45,695 nt of DNA from Pseudomonas mandelii (GCF_024138395.1 NZ_JAMYDU010000035.1:1-45695), one strand, 5' to 3'. Positions 1 to 9,304 are shown, counted from the first letter of the stretch. Numbers and translations are program-made. The notes: generated from the sequence alone by a model not told the origin.

Positions 1-55
1 CGTAATACCTGAAAAACCGCGGTGCATTCTTCGCGGGCAAGCCTCGCTCCTACAG
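1..55. repeat. REP-A half-site with extended flank
   Basis: A REP-A core in the inverted orientation lies at 29-53. Bases 1-55 are the exact reverse complement of 11370-11424, so the identity covers the REP and 28 bases of its flanking spacer. The partner copy belongs to a full inverted pair; this copy is cut by the window edge. Confidence 0.85.
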
Positions 56-113
56 ATTCCGCCTTAACTGACAGGCAAGTCGGATCGCCGCACCGCTGGC
101 TCCTACAAAAGCA

Positions 114-1859
114 TTACTGCTGAACGACCGCCGGAGCGACAGGCGCACCCTTGGGTTTCATCAGGCTGAAGTCGATCAACGGCCGCTGCTGACGCTCATA
201 AGGATTGCCGATCATCAATGGCCGAGGCTTGAAACTATCGCTGACCAGGCTTTTGCTGCGGTCCAGCTCATCGAAACTCAGGCCTGCCAGATCCGCCCAG
301 GTGTGAATCAGCTGAGAACTGCTGTACGGCCGGCTCAGATCTTCGGCAAAACTCCAGTCATGGGTTTCGCGCCATTTCGGTGAAGCCCAGGCCATGAACG
401 GAATGGTGTACATCGGCGCGGTCGGTTTGCTCTCGTTGCGGCCCAGGGTTTTATGGCCAACGGAGTCGAAGACGTCTTCGCCATGGTCGGAGAGGTACAG
501 CAGGAAGCCGTTCGGATCAGACTTGGCGTAGTCCTTGATCAGGCTCGACACCACAAAGTCGTTGTACAGCACCGCGTTGTCATAGCTGTTGTATGTCGGC
601 ACCTGATCGTCACGCACGCCCTCCGGAACACCGTTGCGGTCGGTGAACTTGTTGAAGGTCGGCGGGTAGCGGTACTGGTAGCTCATGTGCGTGCCGAGCA
701 AATGCACAACGATCAGCTTGCGTGGCGCCGCGTCAGCCAAAGCCTTGTTGAACGGCTCGATCACGTCGCCATCGTACTGGGCGGTATTCTGGTTGCGGTT
801 GTTGTTCAGGTACACCTGCTCGTCGGCCTGCTGGGAGAAGGTCGTGAGCATGGTGTTGCGCTTGGTCATGGTCTGCTGGTTGGTGATCCAGAAGGTTTTG
901 TAACCCGCCTGTTTCATCATGCTCACCACCGACGGTGTCGTCAGGTAAAGGTCGGGGTTTTCTTCGTCGGCGAACGTCAGTACCTGCTGCAACGCCTCGA
1001 TGGTGTAAGGGCGCGGGGTAATGACATTATCGAAAACCGCCAGTTGATCCTTCAGCTTGTCCAGTTCCGGGGTGGTTTCCCGAGGGTAGCCGTACAGGCT
1101 CATGCGCTGCCGGTTGGTGGACTCGCCGATCACCAGCACCAGGGTCGCCGGCTGATTGGCCATCGAATCGGTGAGGTTCTTGAGCGGGGCAATTTTGCTG
1201 GCGCTGTCGAGCATGGCTTGCATGCCGGCCAGGGTATCGAGGTAACGGTGATAGGCCACGGCCATCTGCCACGGCACCGCGGGCTCGATGCGGGTTTCGA
1301 ATTTCTCGAAGCCGCCGGCCAAGCTGCCGGTGCGTAACGTCTGCTTGATCATCGGGTAACCGACCACCGCCAGCAGAATCGCCGTCGCCGCGACCAGCGC
1401 CTGTCCACGTGGCAGGTACACCGGACGCAAGCGGGTCCAGAGGAAATACGCGAACGCGGTGTGGGCGAGGAACGCCGGCACCATCCACCAGGCAAAATAC
1501 TGGGTCATGTACTCGCCGGCTTCAGACACGTTCGATTCGAACATGATGAAGATGACGCTCTGGGAAAATTCCTGCTGATAGATGAAGAAATAGCCGAGGC
1601 TGGCCATCGAACAGGCCCACAGCACCACGCCGATCAGCGCGGCCATCACACGTGTCTGTTTGGGAAACAGCAACATCGGGGCGAGCCAGATAGCGCTCAT
1701 CACAAAGGCCTGGCGGAACCCGGTAAAACCAGAGGTGCCCGTCAGTTGAATCAGCAGTTGGGTAATGCCCGAAAAATACCAGAAGAACAGAAATAACCAG
1801 AGAAATCCTGCCCAATCAAAACCTTTCGCAGACGTTTTGCTGCGTTTAAACAAAGCCAT
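114..1859 (-). CDS. cptA: Phosphoethanolamine transferase CptA
   Basis: Inner-membrane transferase of the sulfatase/alkaline-phosphatase superfamily, 581 residues, the usual length for the CptA/EptA group. The family moves phosphoethanolamine from phosphatidylethanolamine to lipopolysaccharide (core heptose for CptA). The N-terminal 175 or so residues hold about five hydrophobic segments. The periplasmic catalytic domain follows, with the metal/nucleophile motif GESTNRQRMSLYGYPRETTP near residue 245 and the SDHGEDVF metal site near 460. The ATG at 1859 is preceded by a GGAGTGG ribosome site. The gene stands alone on its strand. The choice of CptA over other EptA-type paralogues rests on remembered similarity of the membrane region; the enzyme class is secure, the exact acceptor is inferred. 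Confidence 0.85.
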   Translation of the reverse strand: MALFKRSKTSAKGFDWAGFLWLFLFFWYFSGITQLLIQLTGTSGFTGFRQAFVMSAIWLAPMLLFPKQTRVMAALIGVVLWACSMASLGYFFIYQQEFSQSVIFIMFESNVSEAGEYMTQYFAWWMVPAFLAHTAFAYFLWTRLRPVYLPRGQALVAATAILLAVVGYPMIKQTLRTGSLAGGFEKFETRIEPAVPWQMAVAYHRYLDTLAGMQAMLDSASKIAPLKNLTDSMANQPATLVLVIGESTNRQRMSLYGYPRETTPELDKLKDQLAVFDNVITPRPYTIEALQQVLTFADEENPDLYLTTPSVVSMMKQAGYKTFWITNQQTMTKRNTMLTTFSQQADEQVYLNNNRNQNTAQYDGDVIEPFNKALADAAPRKLIVVHLLGTHMSYQYRYPPTFNKFTDRNGVPEGVRDDQVPTYNSYDNAVLYNDFVVSSLIKDYAKSDPNGFLLYLSDHGEDVFDSVGHKTLGRNESKPTAPMYTIPFMAWASPKWRETHDWSFAEDLSRPYSSSQLIHTWADLAGLSFDELDRSKSLVSDSFKPRPLMIGNPYERQQRPLIDFSLMKPKGAPVAPAVVQQ

Positions 1860-2050
1860 TCACCACTCCAGCCTGATAATTACTTCGGCCGTCGGCACTC
1901 TCCCTGTCACAGACGAACGGACGCCGCGCGGATACCACCGAGCGGCCACAATGGGCCGGAGTATCGACAAGAAGGTGTGAAAACTTTGTGAGTTGTAGCA
2001 GCGGGCTGGGTTGCAGCGAGTCGGAAACAACGGGCACGAAACGCTTTTTT

Positions 2051-2232
2051 GTAGCAGCTGCCGAGCCTGCGAGGCTGCGTTCGGCTGCGAAGCAGTCGTT
2101 GAATCAGAACTTGCAATACGTCAGGTAGGCCGCGTCAGCCGGACTCGCGACTGCTTCGCAGCCGAACGCAGCCTCGCGGGCTCGACAGCTGCTACAGGCG
2201 AACGCAGCCTCGCGGGCTCGGCAGCTGCTACA
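2051..2232. repeat. REP-B inverted-pair element with extra 3' partial copy
   Basis: The left arm starts GTAGCAGCTGCCGAGC and the right arm (about 2147-2196) is its inverted copy, with a spacer of about 50 bases. A second partial right arm (GAACGCAGCCTCGCGGGCTC and onward, about 2198-2232) is tandemly added. Spacer and extra arm both have counterparts in the element at 17035-17206. It occupies most of the space between the cptA start and the small ORF at 2262-2444. Nothing else was recognised at 1860-2050. Confidence 0.85.
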
Positions 2233-2261
2233 GATCGCATTACAGCTTGAGGGGCCGGGGG

Positions 2262-2444
2262 TCAGGCGTGGGGAGCACGTTGGGTGACAGGCAAGGGCTG
2301 AGCCTGATTGCCTTGGGACAGCAGGCGCAATTGCGCGACTTCCCGTTTCAACTGGTCGCGCTCGTCTTTCAACTGGCGCAGTTCATCGCGACGGATCGTG
2401 ACGTAAAGGGTTTGTGCTGGCAGTGCTGTGTGTACGGTGCCCAT
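2262..2444 (-). CDS. Small coiled-coil protein, unknown function
   Basis: A 60-residue protein not assigned to any named family. The middle, about residues 14-45, is charged and leucine-rich (TIRRDELRQLKDERDQLKRE), with heptad spacing that suggests a short parallel coiled coil; the C-terminus is polar and proline-containing. The ATG at 2444 has a good GAGGTGA ribosome site five bases upstream, which is the main reason to believe it. It is transcribed away from gnd and shares a 270-base intergenic region with it. There is no signal peptide or membrane segment, so it is probably cytoplasmic. Confidence 0.65.
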   Translation of the reverse strand: MGTVHTALPAQTLYVTIRRDELRQLKDERDQLKREVAQLRLLSQGNQAQPLPVTQRAPHA

Positions 2445-2716
2445 TGCTCACCTCGCAAATGGCTGTCTCAACTGTAAGTTGGCTCCCGAGTTCGGGTGCT
2501 CACTTACTATCGGCGCCAATTTTGATTTCTTTTGCCCCTGAAGGGAACTTTTTTATTTTTCATGGTCGTTGTGTCTTCGGCACGATTCCAGACGTTATCA
2601 GTCTGGATCGGGCACAATGCCCGGAAACTTCATCCCCATACGCTGGACTAACTCGAATGAGTCGCGTTGGGCTATAACCTTTGACATACTTTATTTGTAG
2701 TAGGGAGCATCAGTAC
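2445..2716. promoter_or_regulatory. Divergent intergenic region upstream of gnd
   Basis: About 270 bases between the small minus-strand gene and gnd, AT-rich around 2520-2570. A possible -10 (TATAAC, 2673-2678) lies 39 bases before the gnd start, but I see no well-placed -35. A short inverted repeat, ACTC-GAAT-GAGT, lies around 2652-2663. The gnd ribosome site AGGGAG is at 2702-2707. Promoter assignment is tentative. Confidence 0.35.
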
Positions 2717-3697
2717 ATGCAACTCGGGATTATTGGACTGGGCCGCATGGGCGGCAATATTGCGCGGCGCCTGATGCTCAACGGGCATACCACCGTTGTT
2801 TACGACCGCAATACTGCCTTTGTCGAGACCCTGGCTGAAGAAGGCGCCACCGGAGTTGCCGACTTGCCAGCCCTGGTCGCTGGCCTGGCCAAACCACGCG
2901 CGGTGTGGGTCATGCTGCCCGCCGGCGCACCGACCGAAGACACCATCGACACCCTGAGCACCTTGCTTGAAGCGGGCGATACCATCATCGACGGTGGCAA
3001 CACCTTCTATAAGGACGACATCCGCCGGGCCAAAACCCTGTCGGAAAAAGGCCTGCATTACATCGACGTCGGCACTTCCGGCGGTGTCTGGGGCCTGGAG
3101 CGTGGTTATTGCATGATGATCGGCGGCGACGCCGAGACCGTTAAGCGCCTCGATCCGCTGTTTGAAACCCTGGCCCCGGGCATGGGCGACATCCCACGCA
3201 CCAAGGATCGCCAGTCCGATGACGATCGCGCCGAGCGCGGTTACATCCACGCGGGCCCGGCCGGTTCTGGCCACTTCGTGAAAATGATCCACAACGGCAT
3301 CGAATACGGAATGATGCAGGCCTTCGCCGAAGGCTTCGACATCCTCAAGACCAAGGCCAGCACCAACCTGCCGGAAGATCAGCGCTTTGACCTGAACGTC
3401 GCTGACATCGCCGAAGTCTGGCGTCGTGGTAGCGTGGTGTCGTCCTGGCTGCTCGACCTGACCGCCGACGCCCTGGCCAGCGACCCGAAACTCGACGGTT
3501 ACTCAGGCTCGGTGGCTGACAGCGGTGAAGGTCGCTGGACCATCGAAGCGGCCATGGAGCAATCGGTCCCGGTACCGGTGCTGTCGAACTCGCTGTTCTC
3601 GCGCTACCGTTCGCGCGGGCAAGGCACCTTTGGCGACAAGATTCTCTCGGCCCAGCGCTTCGGCTTCGGCGGCCACGTGGAGACTTCAAAAAAATGA
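2717..3697 (+). CDS. gnd: 6-phosphogluconate dehydrogenase (decarboxylating), short YqeC/GntZ type
   Basis: Oxidatively decarboxylates 6-phosphogluconate to ribulose 5-phosphate in the cytoplasmic pentose-phosphate pathway. It has 326 residues, the short form that resembles Bacillus YqeC, not the ~470-residue enteric enzyme. The Rossmann motif GLGRMGGNIARR is at residues 6-17, the substrate signature GTSGGVWGLERG near 118 and the catalytic Lys in HFVKMIHNGIEYGMMQA near 193. The ATG at 2717 is chosen over an in-frame ATG at 2681 because AGGGAG sits ten bases upstream and the Rossmann strand begins at once. Its stop overlaps the zwf start (ATGA), indicating translational coupling. NAD versus NADP preference is not readable here. 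Confidence 0.92.
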   Translation: MQLGIIGLGRMGGNIARRLMLNGHTTVVYDRNTAFVETLAEEGATGVADLPALVAGLAKPRAVWVMLPAGAPTEDTIDTLSTLLEAGDTIIDGGNTFYKDDIRRAKTLSEKGLHYIDVGTSGGVWGLERGYCMMIGGDAETVKRLDPLFETLAPGMGDIPRTKDRQSDDDRAERGYIHAGPAGSGHFVKMIHNGIEYGMMQAFAEGFDILKTKASTNLPEDQRFDLNVADIAEVWRRGSVVSSWLLDLTADALASDPKLDGYSGSVADSGEGRWTIEAAMEQSVPVPVLSNSLFSRYRSRGQGTFGDKILSAQRFGFGGHVETSKK

Positions 3698-5217
3698 CTC
3701 ATGTGATCCGCAGGAAATCCAAGGCAGAACCCGCACCGCCTACCACGCTGTTTCTGTTCGGTGCCCATGGTGATCTGGTCAAGCGCCTGCTGATGCCGGC
3801 GCTGTACAACCTGAGTCGCGACGGTTTGCTGGGGAATGGACTGCGGATCATCGGCGTTGATCACAACGCCATCAGTGACGAAGCCTTCGCCAAAAAACTC
3901 GAAGATTTCATTCGGGCGGAAGTGGCGACCAAGGTCGGCAAGGGCAATCACGCCCTTGATCCGGCGTTGTGGGCCAAACTGGCCAAGCACATCAGCTACG
4001 TCCAGGGCGACTTCCTGGACGAACGCACCTATCAAGCGCTGGCGGCGAAAATCGACGCCAGCGGCACTGGCAATGCGATTTTCTACCTGGCCACCGCGCC
4101 GCGTTTTTTCAGCGAAGTGGTGCGGCGTCTCGGTGCTGCCGGATTGCTGCAGGAAACCCCTGAAGCGTTCAGAAGGGTGGTGATCGAAAAGCCTTTCGGC
4201 TCCGACTTGCACACCGCCGAAGCGTTGAACGCGTGCTTGCTCAAAGTGATGACGGAAAAGCAGATCTACCGGATCGATCACTATCTGGGCAAGGAAACCG
4301 TGCAGAACATTCTGGTCAGCCGGTTCTCCAACAGCCTGTTCGAAGCCTTCTGGAACAACCATTACATCGACCACGTGCAAATCACCGCCGCCGAAACCGT
4401 CGGCGTGGAAACCCGTGGCAGTTTTTATGAAGTCACCGGCGCCCTGCGGGACATGGTGCCCAATCACCTGTTCCAATTATTGGCGATGGTGGCCATGGAA
4501 CCACCGGCCGCTTTTGGCGCCGATGCGGTACGCGGCGAAAAAGCCAAAGTCGTCGGCGCGATCCGCCCTTGGACGACCGAGGAAGCGCGAGCCAACTCGG
4601 TGCGCGGCCAATACACCGCCGGCGAGATTGGTGGCGAGCCGCTGCCCGGTTATCGCCAGGAAGCCAACGTGGCGCCCGACAGCACGACCGAAACCTATGT
4701 CGCGCTCAAAGTCATGATCGACAACTGGCGCTGGGTCGGCGTGCCGTTCTACCTGCGCACCGGCAAACGCATGAGCGCGCGCGACACCGAGATTGTCATT
4801 TGCTTCAAACCGGCACCGTATGCGCAGTTCCGCGACACCGAGGTCGACGAGTTGCAGCCGACTTACCTGCGGATCCAGATTCAACCCAACGAAGGCATGT
4901 GGTTCGACCTGCTGGCCAAGCGGCCGGGGCCGGCGTTGAACATGGCCAACATCGAACTCGGTTTCGCCTACAAGGATTTCTTTGAGATGCAGCCATCGAC
5001 CGGCTATGAAACCCTGATCTACGACTGCCTGACCGGCGATCAGACGCTGTTCCAGCGCGCCGATAACATCGAGAACGGCTGGCGCGCGGTGCAGCCATTC
5101 CTCGACGCCTGGCAGCAGGACGCAACAGTTGAGAATTACGCGGCCGGCGAAGACGGGCCTCAGATCGCTGACGAGCTGCTGACCCGCGATGGTCGTGTCT
5201 GGCACAGCGTCGGATGA
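3694..5217 (+). CDS. zwf: Glucose-6-phosphate 1-dehydrogenase
   Basis: Oxidises glucose 6-phosphate to 6-phosphogluconolactone, feeding the Entner-Doudoroff and pentose-phosphate routes. It has 507 residues, typical of the family. The N-terminal coenzyme motif FLFGAHGDLVKR is near residues 20-31 and the active-site motif RIDHYLGKE near 192; IEKPFGSD lies near 166. The gene overlaps gnd upstream and the HAD gene downstream by four bases each, so the three form one translation-coupled operon. This is the gnd-linked zwf paralogue of fluorescent pseudomonads, not the zwf-pgl-eda copy; neither pgl nor eda is present. No HexR-like site was seen within the operon. Confidence 0.95.
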   Translation: MTHVIRRKSKAEPAPPTTLFLFGAHGDLVKRLLMPALYNLSRDGLLGNGLRIIGVDHNAISDEAFAKKLEDFIRAEVATKVGKGNHALDPALWAKLAKHISYVQGDFLDERTYQALAAKIDASGTGNAIFYLATAPRFFSEVVRRLGAAGLLQETPEAFRRVVIEKPFGSDLHTAEALNACLLKVMTEKQIYRIDHYLGKETVQNILVSRFSNSLFEAFWNNHYIDHVQITAAETVGVETRGSFYEVTGALRDMVPNHLFQLLAMVAMEPPAAFGADAVRGEKAKVVGAIRPWTTEEARANSVRGQYTAGEIGGEPLPGYRQEANVAPDSTTETYVALKVMIDNWRWVGVPFYLRTGKRMSARDTEIVICFKPAPYAQFRDTEVDELQPTYLRIQIQPNEGMWFDLLAKRPGPALNMANIELGFAYKDFFEMQPSTGYETLIYDCLTGDQTLFQRADNIENGWRAVQPFLDAWQQDATVENYAAGEDGPQIADELLTRDGRVWHSVG

Positions 5218-6038
5218 GTGACGTCACGCAACAGCCCATCCGCTTTCTGCTCAGCGACATGGACGGCACTTTACTGCTTCCCGATCACAGCCTCAGTCAG
5301 CGTACGATTGAAGCTGTCCGCGCCTTGCGCGAGGCAGGCGTGCTGTTCAGCCTGGCCACCGGGCGTCCGCCCAAAGCCATGTTGCAGCAGATCGAAGCCC
5401 TGGGTGTCGATCTGCCGACGGCGGCTTTCAATGGCGGTACCATCGTCAACCCGGACGGCAGCATACTGGTTGCGCATTATTTGCCAGCGACGGCAGCGCT
5501 GACGGCGCTGACGCTGTTTGCCGATCAGCCGGACATCGAAGTGTGGGTGTTCAGTGGTGGCGACTGGCTGTTGAAGGACCCGTACGGCCCGATGGTTCCA
5601 CGCGAGCAGCATGGTTTGGGTTATCCGCCGGTGGTGGTCGAGAATTTCGAGCCTTACCTGGCACGCATCGACAAAATCGTCGCGGCCAGCAACAACGCCG
5701 AACTGTTGATCGAACTGGAAGCGCAGTTACTGCCCAAGGTCGAAGGGCAGGCGCAGGTTTCGCGTTCACAGCCGATCTATCTGGACGTGACGGCGATGCT
5801 GGCTAACAAGGGCGAGGCATTGGCGACACTGGCCGAGTTTCTCGGTGTGCCGCTGGAACAGACCGCCGCCCTCGGTGACGGCGGCAATGACCCGGCGATG
5901 TTTCACCGGGCCGGGTTATCGATCGCCATGGGGCAGGCGGAAGAGGCGGTGAAGCGTCAGGCCGACGTGGTGACCGGGGCCAATACCGAAGACGGCGCGG
6001 CCCAGGCGATCGAGCGGTTTATCCTGAATCCGGTCTGA
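5214..6038 (+). CDS. Cof-type HAD-IIB family phosphatase
   Basis: A 274-residue haloacid-dehalogenase-superfamily hydrolase of the Cof/IIB class, enzymes that dephosphorylate sugar phosphates and similar small molecules. Motif I is LSDMDGTLL at residues 13-21 with nucleophile and acid/base Asp; motif II is the Thr of LATGRPP near 46; the Lys of ANKGEAL near 200 and motif IV GDGGNDPAM near 222 complete the Mg site. The C2 cap lies between motifs II and III. The start overlaps the zwf stop (ATGA), placing a phosphatase in the position where pgl often follows zwf. The substrate cannot be read from sequence; a link to hexose-phosphate overflow is inference from context. Confidence 0.85.
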   Translation: MSDVTQQPIRFLLSDMDGTLLLPDHSLSQRTIEAVRALREAGVLFSLATGRPPKAMLQQIEALGVDLPTAAFNGGTIVNPDGSILVAHYLPATAALTALTLFADQPDIEVWVFSGGDWLLKDPYGPMVPREQHGLGYPPVVVENFEPYLARIDKIVAASNNAELLIELEAQLLPKVEGQAQVSRSQPIYLDVTAMLANKGEALATLAEFLGVPLEQTAALGDGGNDPAMFHRAGLSIAMGQAEEAVKRQADVVTGANTEDGAAQAIERFILNPV

Positions 6039-6052
6039 ACCGCGTTATCGTT

Positions 6053-6144
6053 CTTCGCGGGCAAGCCTCGCTCCTACAGGTTTGTGTCGGCTCACAATCA
6101 AATGATCGACGCTAACCCTGTAGGAGCGAGGCTTGCCCGCGAAG
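6053..6144. repeat. REP-A inverted pair (REPIN)
   Basis: The inverted core (CTTCGCGGGCAAGCCTCGCT...) is at 6053-6077 and the direct core (GTAGGAGCGAGGCTTGCCCG...) at 6120-6144, separated by 42 bases. It fills the gap between the convergent HAD and nhaB genes. The left flank (ATCGTT before the REP) matches that of the unit at 11435-11459. It may also act as a weak bidirectional terminator or stabilise the mRNA ends. Confidence 0.9.
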
Positions 6145-6161
6145 GCGTCAGACCGATCACC

Positions 6162-7664
6162 TCAAAGCCAAAAGCTCACCGCATACCAGCCCAACACGCC
6201 CATCACCACCGTGTAAGGCAGTGCCATCCACACCATCCGCCCGTACGACAGGCGAATCAGCGGTGCAATCGCCGAGGTCAGCAGGAACAGGAACGCCGCC
6301 TGACCATTGGGCGTTGCCACGCTCGGCAGGTTGGTGCCGGTATTGATCGCAATCGCCAGGGTTTCAAACTGTTCGCGGCTCATGTGGCCGGAGAGAAACG
6401 CCTGCTTCACTTCGGTGATGTAGATGGTCGCCACGAACACATTGTCGCTGATGGCCGACAGCAAGCCATTGGCAATAAACAACATGCCCGGCTGTTGATC
6501 TGCCGGCAGCGCCAGCACCCACTGGATCAGCGGCGTGAACAATTGCTGATCGTGAATCACTGCCACCACTGCGAAAAACACCACCAGCAGCGCCGTGAAC
6601 GGCATGGCATCCTTGAAGGCGTTGCCAATGCGATGCTCATCGGTAATGCCCGTGAACGCGGTGATCAGCACGATCACCATCAAACCGATCAGGCCGACTT
6701 CGGCGACGTGAAACGCCAGCCCGACAATCAGAATCAGCGCCGCCGCGCCCTGAACCAGCAACGCAGCGCGCTGACGTGCAGTGCGTGCGGCGTTGTCTTC
6801 GTCGGCGTAATTGGCCAGCACTGCACGCACGTTGTCCGGCAGCAGCGTGCCATAGCCGAACCAGCGCAGTTTCTCCAGCAGCACGCAGGTCACCAGGCCG
6901 GCGGCCAATACCGGCAACGACACCGGTGCGACCTTCAAAAAGAATTCGGCGAAGTGCCAACCCATTTCATGGCCGATCAGCAGGTTCTGCGGCTCGCCAA
7001 CCAGCGTACACACACCTCCCAACGCGGTACCGACGGCGCCGTGCATCAGCAGACTGCGCAGGAAGGCGCGGAACTGTTCAAGGTCGCCATGATGGAGCGT
7101 GGGCAAGTGGCGGTCATCGCTGATCTCACTGTCCTGACGCGGATCGCCGCCCGAGGCGACACGGTGATACACCGAATAGAAACCTACTGCCGCACTGATA
7201 ATCACCGCAGTCACGGTCAACGCATCAAGAAATGCCGACAGAAACGCGGACAGGAAACAGAACATCAATGCCAGTAGCGCCTTGGAGCGAACCCCCAACA
7301 ACAGGCGCGAAAAGAGAAACAGCAGCAGGTCTTTCATGAAGTAGATGCCTGCCACCATGAACATCAGCAGCAGGATCACCGGGAAGTTGTGCACCAGTTC
7401 GTCATAGAGCGCTTGGGGGGTGGTCATTTTCAGCAGCAGTGCTTCGACCAGGAGCAACCCGCCGGGCATCAACGGGTAACACTTGAGCGCCATGGCCAAG
7501 GTGAAGATGAACTCCAGCACCAACAGCCAGCCGGCCACCACCGGCCCGACCGTCCATAACACCAAGGCGTTGAGAATCAGGAAGCCGACAATGCTCGCCT
7601 TGTACCAGCGGGGTGAGTGCCCTAGAAAGTTGTGCGCGAAGGCCTGGGCCATTGAGCCGGACAT
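6162..7664 (-). CDS. nhaB: Na+/H+ antiporter NhaB
   Basis: Electrogenic sodium/proton antiporter of the inner membrane that exports Na+ and maintains pH and sodium homeostasis. The 500 residues match the NhaB family length. Hydrophobic segments run along the whole protein; diagnostic stretches include the SAFLSAFLDALTVTAVIISA region near residues 137-156, with a membrane-embedded Asp, and the GEPQNLLIGHEMGWHFAEFF loop near 220. The ATG at 7664 follows an AAGGAG site. It stands alone, with its 3' end facing the HAD gene across a REPIN. About 75 bases separate it from the 3' end of the next minus-strand gene; no promoter was recognised there. Confidence 0.93.
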   Translation of the reverse strand: MSGSMAQAFAHNFLGHSPRWYKASIVGFLILNALVLWTVGPVVAGWLLVLEFIFTLAMALKCYPLMPGGLLLVEALLLKMTTPQALYDELVHNFPVILLLMFMVAGIYFMKDLLLFLFSRLLLGVRSKALLALMFCFLSAFLSAFLDALTVTAVIISAAVGFYSVYHRVASGGDPRQDSEISDDRHLPTLHHGDLEQFRAFLRSLLMHGAVGTALGGVCTLVGEPQNLLIGHEMGWHFAEFFLKVAPVSLPVLAAGLVTCVLLEKLRWFGYGTLLPDNVRAVLANYADEDNAARTARQRAALLVQGAAALILIVGLAFHVAEVGLIGLMVIVLITAFTGITDEHRIGNAFKDAMPFTALLVVFFAVVAVIHDQQLFTPLIQWVLALPADQQPGMLFIANGLLSAISDNVFVATIYITEVKQAFLSGHMSREQFETLAIAINTGTNLPSVATPNGQAAFLFLLTSAIAPLIRLSYGRMVWMALPYTVVMGVLGWYAVSFWL

Positions 7665-7740
7665 CGGCTACTCCTTGTATTAAGAAGCGCGCAACTTGCC
7701 GTAAGAACAACAGAAGATCAAGTGCAGGAATGACGTTGGC

Positions 7741-9030
7741 CTAACACTGATAACGCGCGACGACCGCGCGGCAGCTTCCGTCCAGTGAATAGCCGCCGAT
7801 GACGATGCAGCCGTCGGCCTGAATGGCCAGTGAAGTTGCGGTAAACGGAGCGGGACTCAGGCGTGTGCGAAACCAGCCGATGCCCTTGGCAAAACTGCGA
7901 TCCGGTTGCCCACTGGGTAAATATCGGGCAAAAATGAGGTCGACTTCGACCCCGCCAACCGTCGCTCCGACTGTCAGTACACGCCCGTCCGGCTGAGTCT
8001 TGGCGGCGGTCCAGTAGCAGTTGCTACGGCCGACGCCCAATAGCTTTGGCTGGCCACCGTTACAATGAAAATCCGGTCGGCCATTACTGTGTAGTTTCAG
8101 AGACAGGCAGTGCATAGGGTCGCGACTGCTGCCAAAGCAATGCAAGTCGCCGTTGTCATGCTGGACGATCTGGCAGACCTGAGCACTGCGCTCGCGTGCC
8201 TTGAAGGTCATGAAACCATCCACGGCGAAGCTGTCGTCCAGTTGGCCATCCGGGTGATAACGCGCCAGCAGGCCTTCCTCGGGAACATTGATTGATCCGC
8301 TCACCAGAATCCGACCATCGCGCTGCACCATCAAGCTGCTGAGCCAGGTGTTCATCAACAGGTGCCGGACCATGACGAAACCGCGACCGTTGAAGCTGCT
8401 GTCCAGCGAACCGTCGGCGTTGAGTCGTATCAGCATGCCGACGTGATCGGCCAGTTCGAAGTGATGATTGGCCAGCAGCAGGATTCGACCGTCGTCCTGC
8501 ACGCAGACATCGCAGGCTTCGGCGCCCGGCACGCCGGGCGGTAACCAGGCATCGCGAGCGCCTCGGGAAAGATCACCCGGCAGGCGCACCACGCAGCGTC
8601 CATTGTCGCCAAAACCCTGGACCGGGCAGCCTTGCTGATCAAACATCGCCAGGGCGGGCAGCGTACGGTGAGCATTTTCGTAGTGCAGGCCGGCCACCAG
8701 AATGTGCCCGTTGGCCAACACCCGCACCTTGCCGGCCATGGCCTCGAAGCCGAGTGCGAACTGCCCGCTGATGCTGCCTTGTTTGCCGAATGCCAGATCC
8801 GCCGAACCGTCTGCAAGCAGGCGGGCCAGGCCAAAGCGGTGGCCGCCCGGCGTACCGACCTTTGCCGCCACCAGCAACCGGCCGAGAGGGTCAATCGCAA
8901 CGTCATTGGCGATGCTGAACATACTGCTGGCGAAATACACTTGAGTCTTGCCGGTGCCAGCGAAACGCGTATCGAGTCGTTCGGCGCCATTCACGGTTGC
9001 AGGTAAGGCAAAAGCAGTCTGGGGTGACAT
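7741..9030 (-). CDS. Delta-60 repeat beta-propeller protein
   Basis: A 429-residue protein built of about seven copies of the delta-60 repeat. Each copy has a core like QxDGRILVxG followed some 20 residues later by ARYxxDGxLDxSFxxxG; clear copies are LVQRDGRILVSG, VQDDGRILLLAN, TQPDGRVLTVGA and IQADGCIVIGGY. Seven repeats suggest a closed beta-propeller. No clear signal peptide or transmembrane segment is present, although many relatives are surface or secreted. AAGGAG precedes the ATG at 9030. Function is unknown; relatives are common in Pseudomonas. It is monocistronic. The 280-base space upstream to 9312 holds no gene, only the terminator of the next gene. Confidence 0.8.
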   Translation of the reverse strand: MSPQTAFALPATVNGAERLDTRFAGTGKTQVYFASSMFSIANDVAIDPLGRLLVAAKVGTPGGHRFGLARLLADGSADLAFGKQGSISGQFALGFEAMAGKVRVLANGHILVAGLHYENAHRTLPALAMFDQQGCPVQGFGDNGRCVVRLPGDLSRGARDAWLPPGVPGAEACDVCVQDDGRILLLANHHFELADHVGMLIRLNADGSLDSSFNGRGFVMVRHLLMNTWLSSLMVQRDGRILVSGSINVPEEGLLARYHPDGQLDDSFAVDGFMTFKARERSAQVCQIVQHDNGDLHCFGSSRDPMHCLSLKLHSNGRPDFHCNGGQPKLLGVGRSNCYWTAAKTQPDGRVLTVGATVGGVEVDLIFARYLPSGQPDRSFAKGIGWFRTRLSPAPFTATSLAIQADGCIVIGGYSLDGSCRAVVARYQC

Positions 9031-9280
9031 GCATGCATCTCCTTGCCAGTCGTCCTTATCCGGATGCCCGGAGCGTGACTACATGAGCAAAACATTCAAT
9101 CCCTGAATGACTCGGCGCACAACTGTTTTCATGGGCTGGAAGTGGAGCGTTTTGTGCCAGAACAATGTCTTTTCGAACCACTGAAAAGCCTGCCAAGTAA
9201 TCCGGCGGCTAGAAGTTGAAAACAGGGGAGGGTATTGCGCAGCTGACTGTAGAAAATCGTCAACTAAAAAGAAGGGGGGC

Positions 9281-9304
9281 GCGGATTGCCGGGCGGCAAT
9301 CCGC
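9281..9304 (-). terminator. Intrinsic terminator of the small gene at 9313-9579
   Basis: A perfect 11-base inverted repeat, GCGGATTGCCG / CGGCAATCCGC, lies eight bases after the stop codon. On the minus strand a CCCCCTTCTTTTT tract follows it. Position, stem strength and T-run all fit Rho-independent termination. Confidence 0.75.

Noticed and set aside
2051..2232. Possible CRISPR-like or tandem array
   Set aside because: The repeats are REP arms in inverted orientation with a single spacer, not regularly spaced direct repeats; no cas genes are present.
2681..2686. TTGACA just upstream of gnd as a -35 box
   Set aside because: A -10 would have to fall at 2704-2709 (GGAGCA) on the ribosome site; spacing and sequence do not fit.
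6084..7277. A 397-codon Gln/His/Arg-rich frame opposite nhaB
   Set aside because: Antisense shadow, beginning inside a REPIN; no protein-like pattern.
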